NCBI GenBank assembly: GCA_029262915.1
Contig: JAJCYN010000044.1
Span: 1-5,830 of the forward strand
Length of the DNA stretch: 5,830 nt
Reading direction: 5' to 3'
Source: Flavobacteriales bacterium
GTDB taxonomy: Bacteria > Bacteroidota > Bacteroidia > Flavobacteriales_E > Vicingaceae
The notes below the pieces were generated by a model. It saw only the letters and a program-made list of their open reading frames with translations. It made no database searches and was not told where the DNA came from. Shown here one piece after another: positions 5,735 to 5,830 of this stretch; within the stretch, counting starts at the first letter, position 1, and each line of letters begins with the position of its first letter. A program made the position numbers and the translations under genes.

Positions 5735-5830
5735 ATGGAAACCAATAAAATAACTGTATTGAATAACGAATTAAAAAAATCAGATTTGACGGATATTAAA
5801 AATTCTTATACAACTTTGTCACACATTTTG
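5735..5830 (+). CDS. N-terminal 32 codons of a gene running off the right edge
   Basis: An open frame starts with ATG at 5735 and continues to the last base without a stop; it is divergent from the 277-residue hypothetical gene. The visible protein begins METNKITVLNNELKKSD and ends SYTTLSHIL. It is polar and helix-prone with no signal peptide, so probably a cytoplasmic protein. This is too short to assign a family. The promoter-like sequence upstream and the AT-rich leader (AATTTTTATT before ATG) support a real start, but 32 open codons could also arise by chance. Confidence 0.5.
   Translation, partial: METNKITVLNNELKKSDLTDIKNSYTTLSHIL

Overview
The window looks like a piece of a Bacteroidota chromosome, probably flavobacterium-like. 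The DNA is strongly AT-rich. Several genes are preceded by the Bacteroidota promoter pattern (TTG/TTTG, about 18-20 bp, TAnnTTTG), most start codons lack a clear Shine-Dalgarno sequence, and the protein sequences (S20, GAPDH, HisKA_3 kinase, NarL-type regulator, SAM-like integrase) resemble that phylum. Genus cannot be decided from the sequence alone.

Left edge (1-1080): the N-terminal 292 residues of a tyrosine-recombinase integrase run on the minus strand off the left edge, ending just after the first catalytic arginine (TGLR box). Its promoter region carries a repeated TACGTACA element around the -7 box. About 150 bp behind the integrase start lies a 15-16 bp stretch that matches the 3' end of a tRNA (best fit tRNA-Glu) without the tRNA body, followed at once by a strong terminator hairpin. 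I read this as the edge of an integrated element whose body lies to the left, with conserved chromosome starting at the terminator.

Core (1080-2518): rpsT (ribosomal protein S20) and gap (glyceraldehyde-3-phosphate dehydrogenase) are on the plus strand. Each has its own promoter-like sequence and they are separated by a near-perfect terminator.

Signalling operon (2532-4648, minus strand): three tightly spaced genes encode a seven-helix membrane protein, a short histidine kinase with one membrane anchor and no sensor domain, and a NarL/FixJ-type response regulator. The likely arrangement is that the membrane protein senses, the kinase phosphorylates, and the regulator binds DNA. The operon converges on gap with only 13 bp between stop codons and no visible terminator.

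Right edge (4716-5830): an unrecognised 277-residue protein on the minus strand has a His/Cys cluster at its C-terminus. A divergent gene starts at 5735 and runs off the right edge. The 185 bp between them hold three C-run motifs that could be operator sites. No CRISPR array, rRNA, complete tRNA or insertion sequence is visible.
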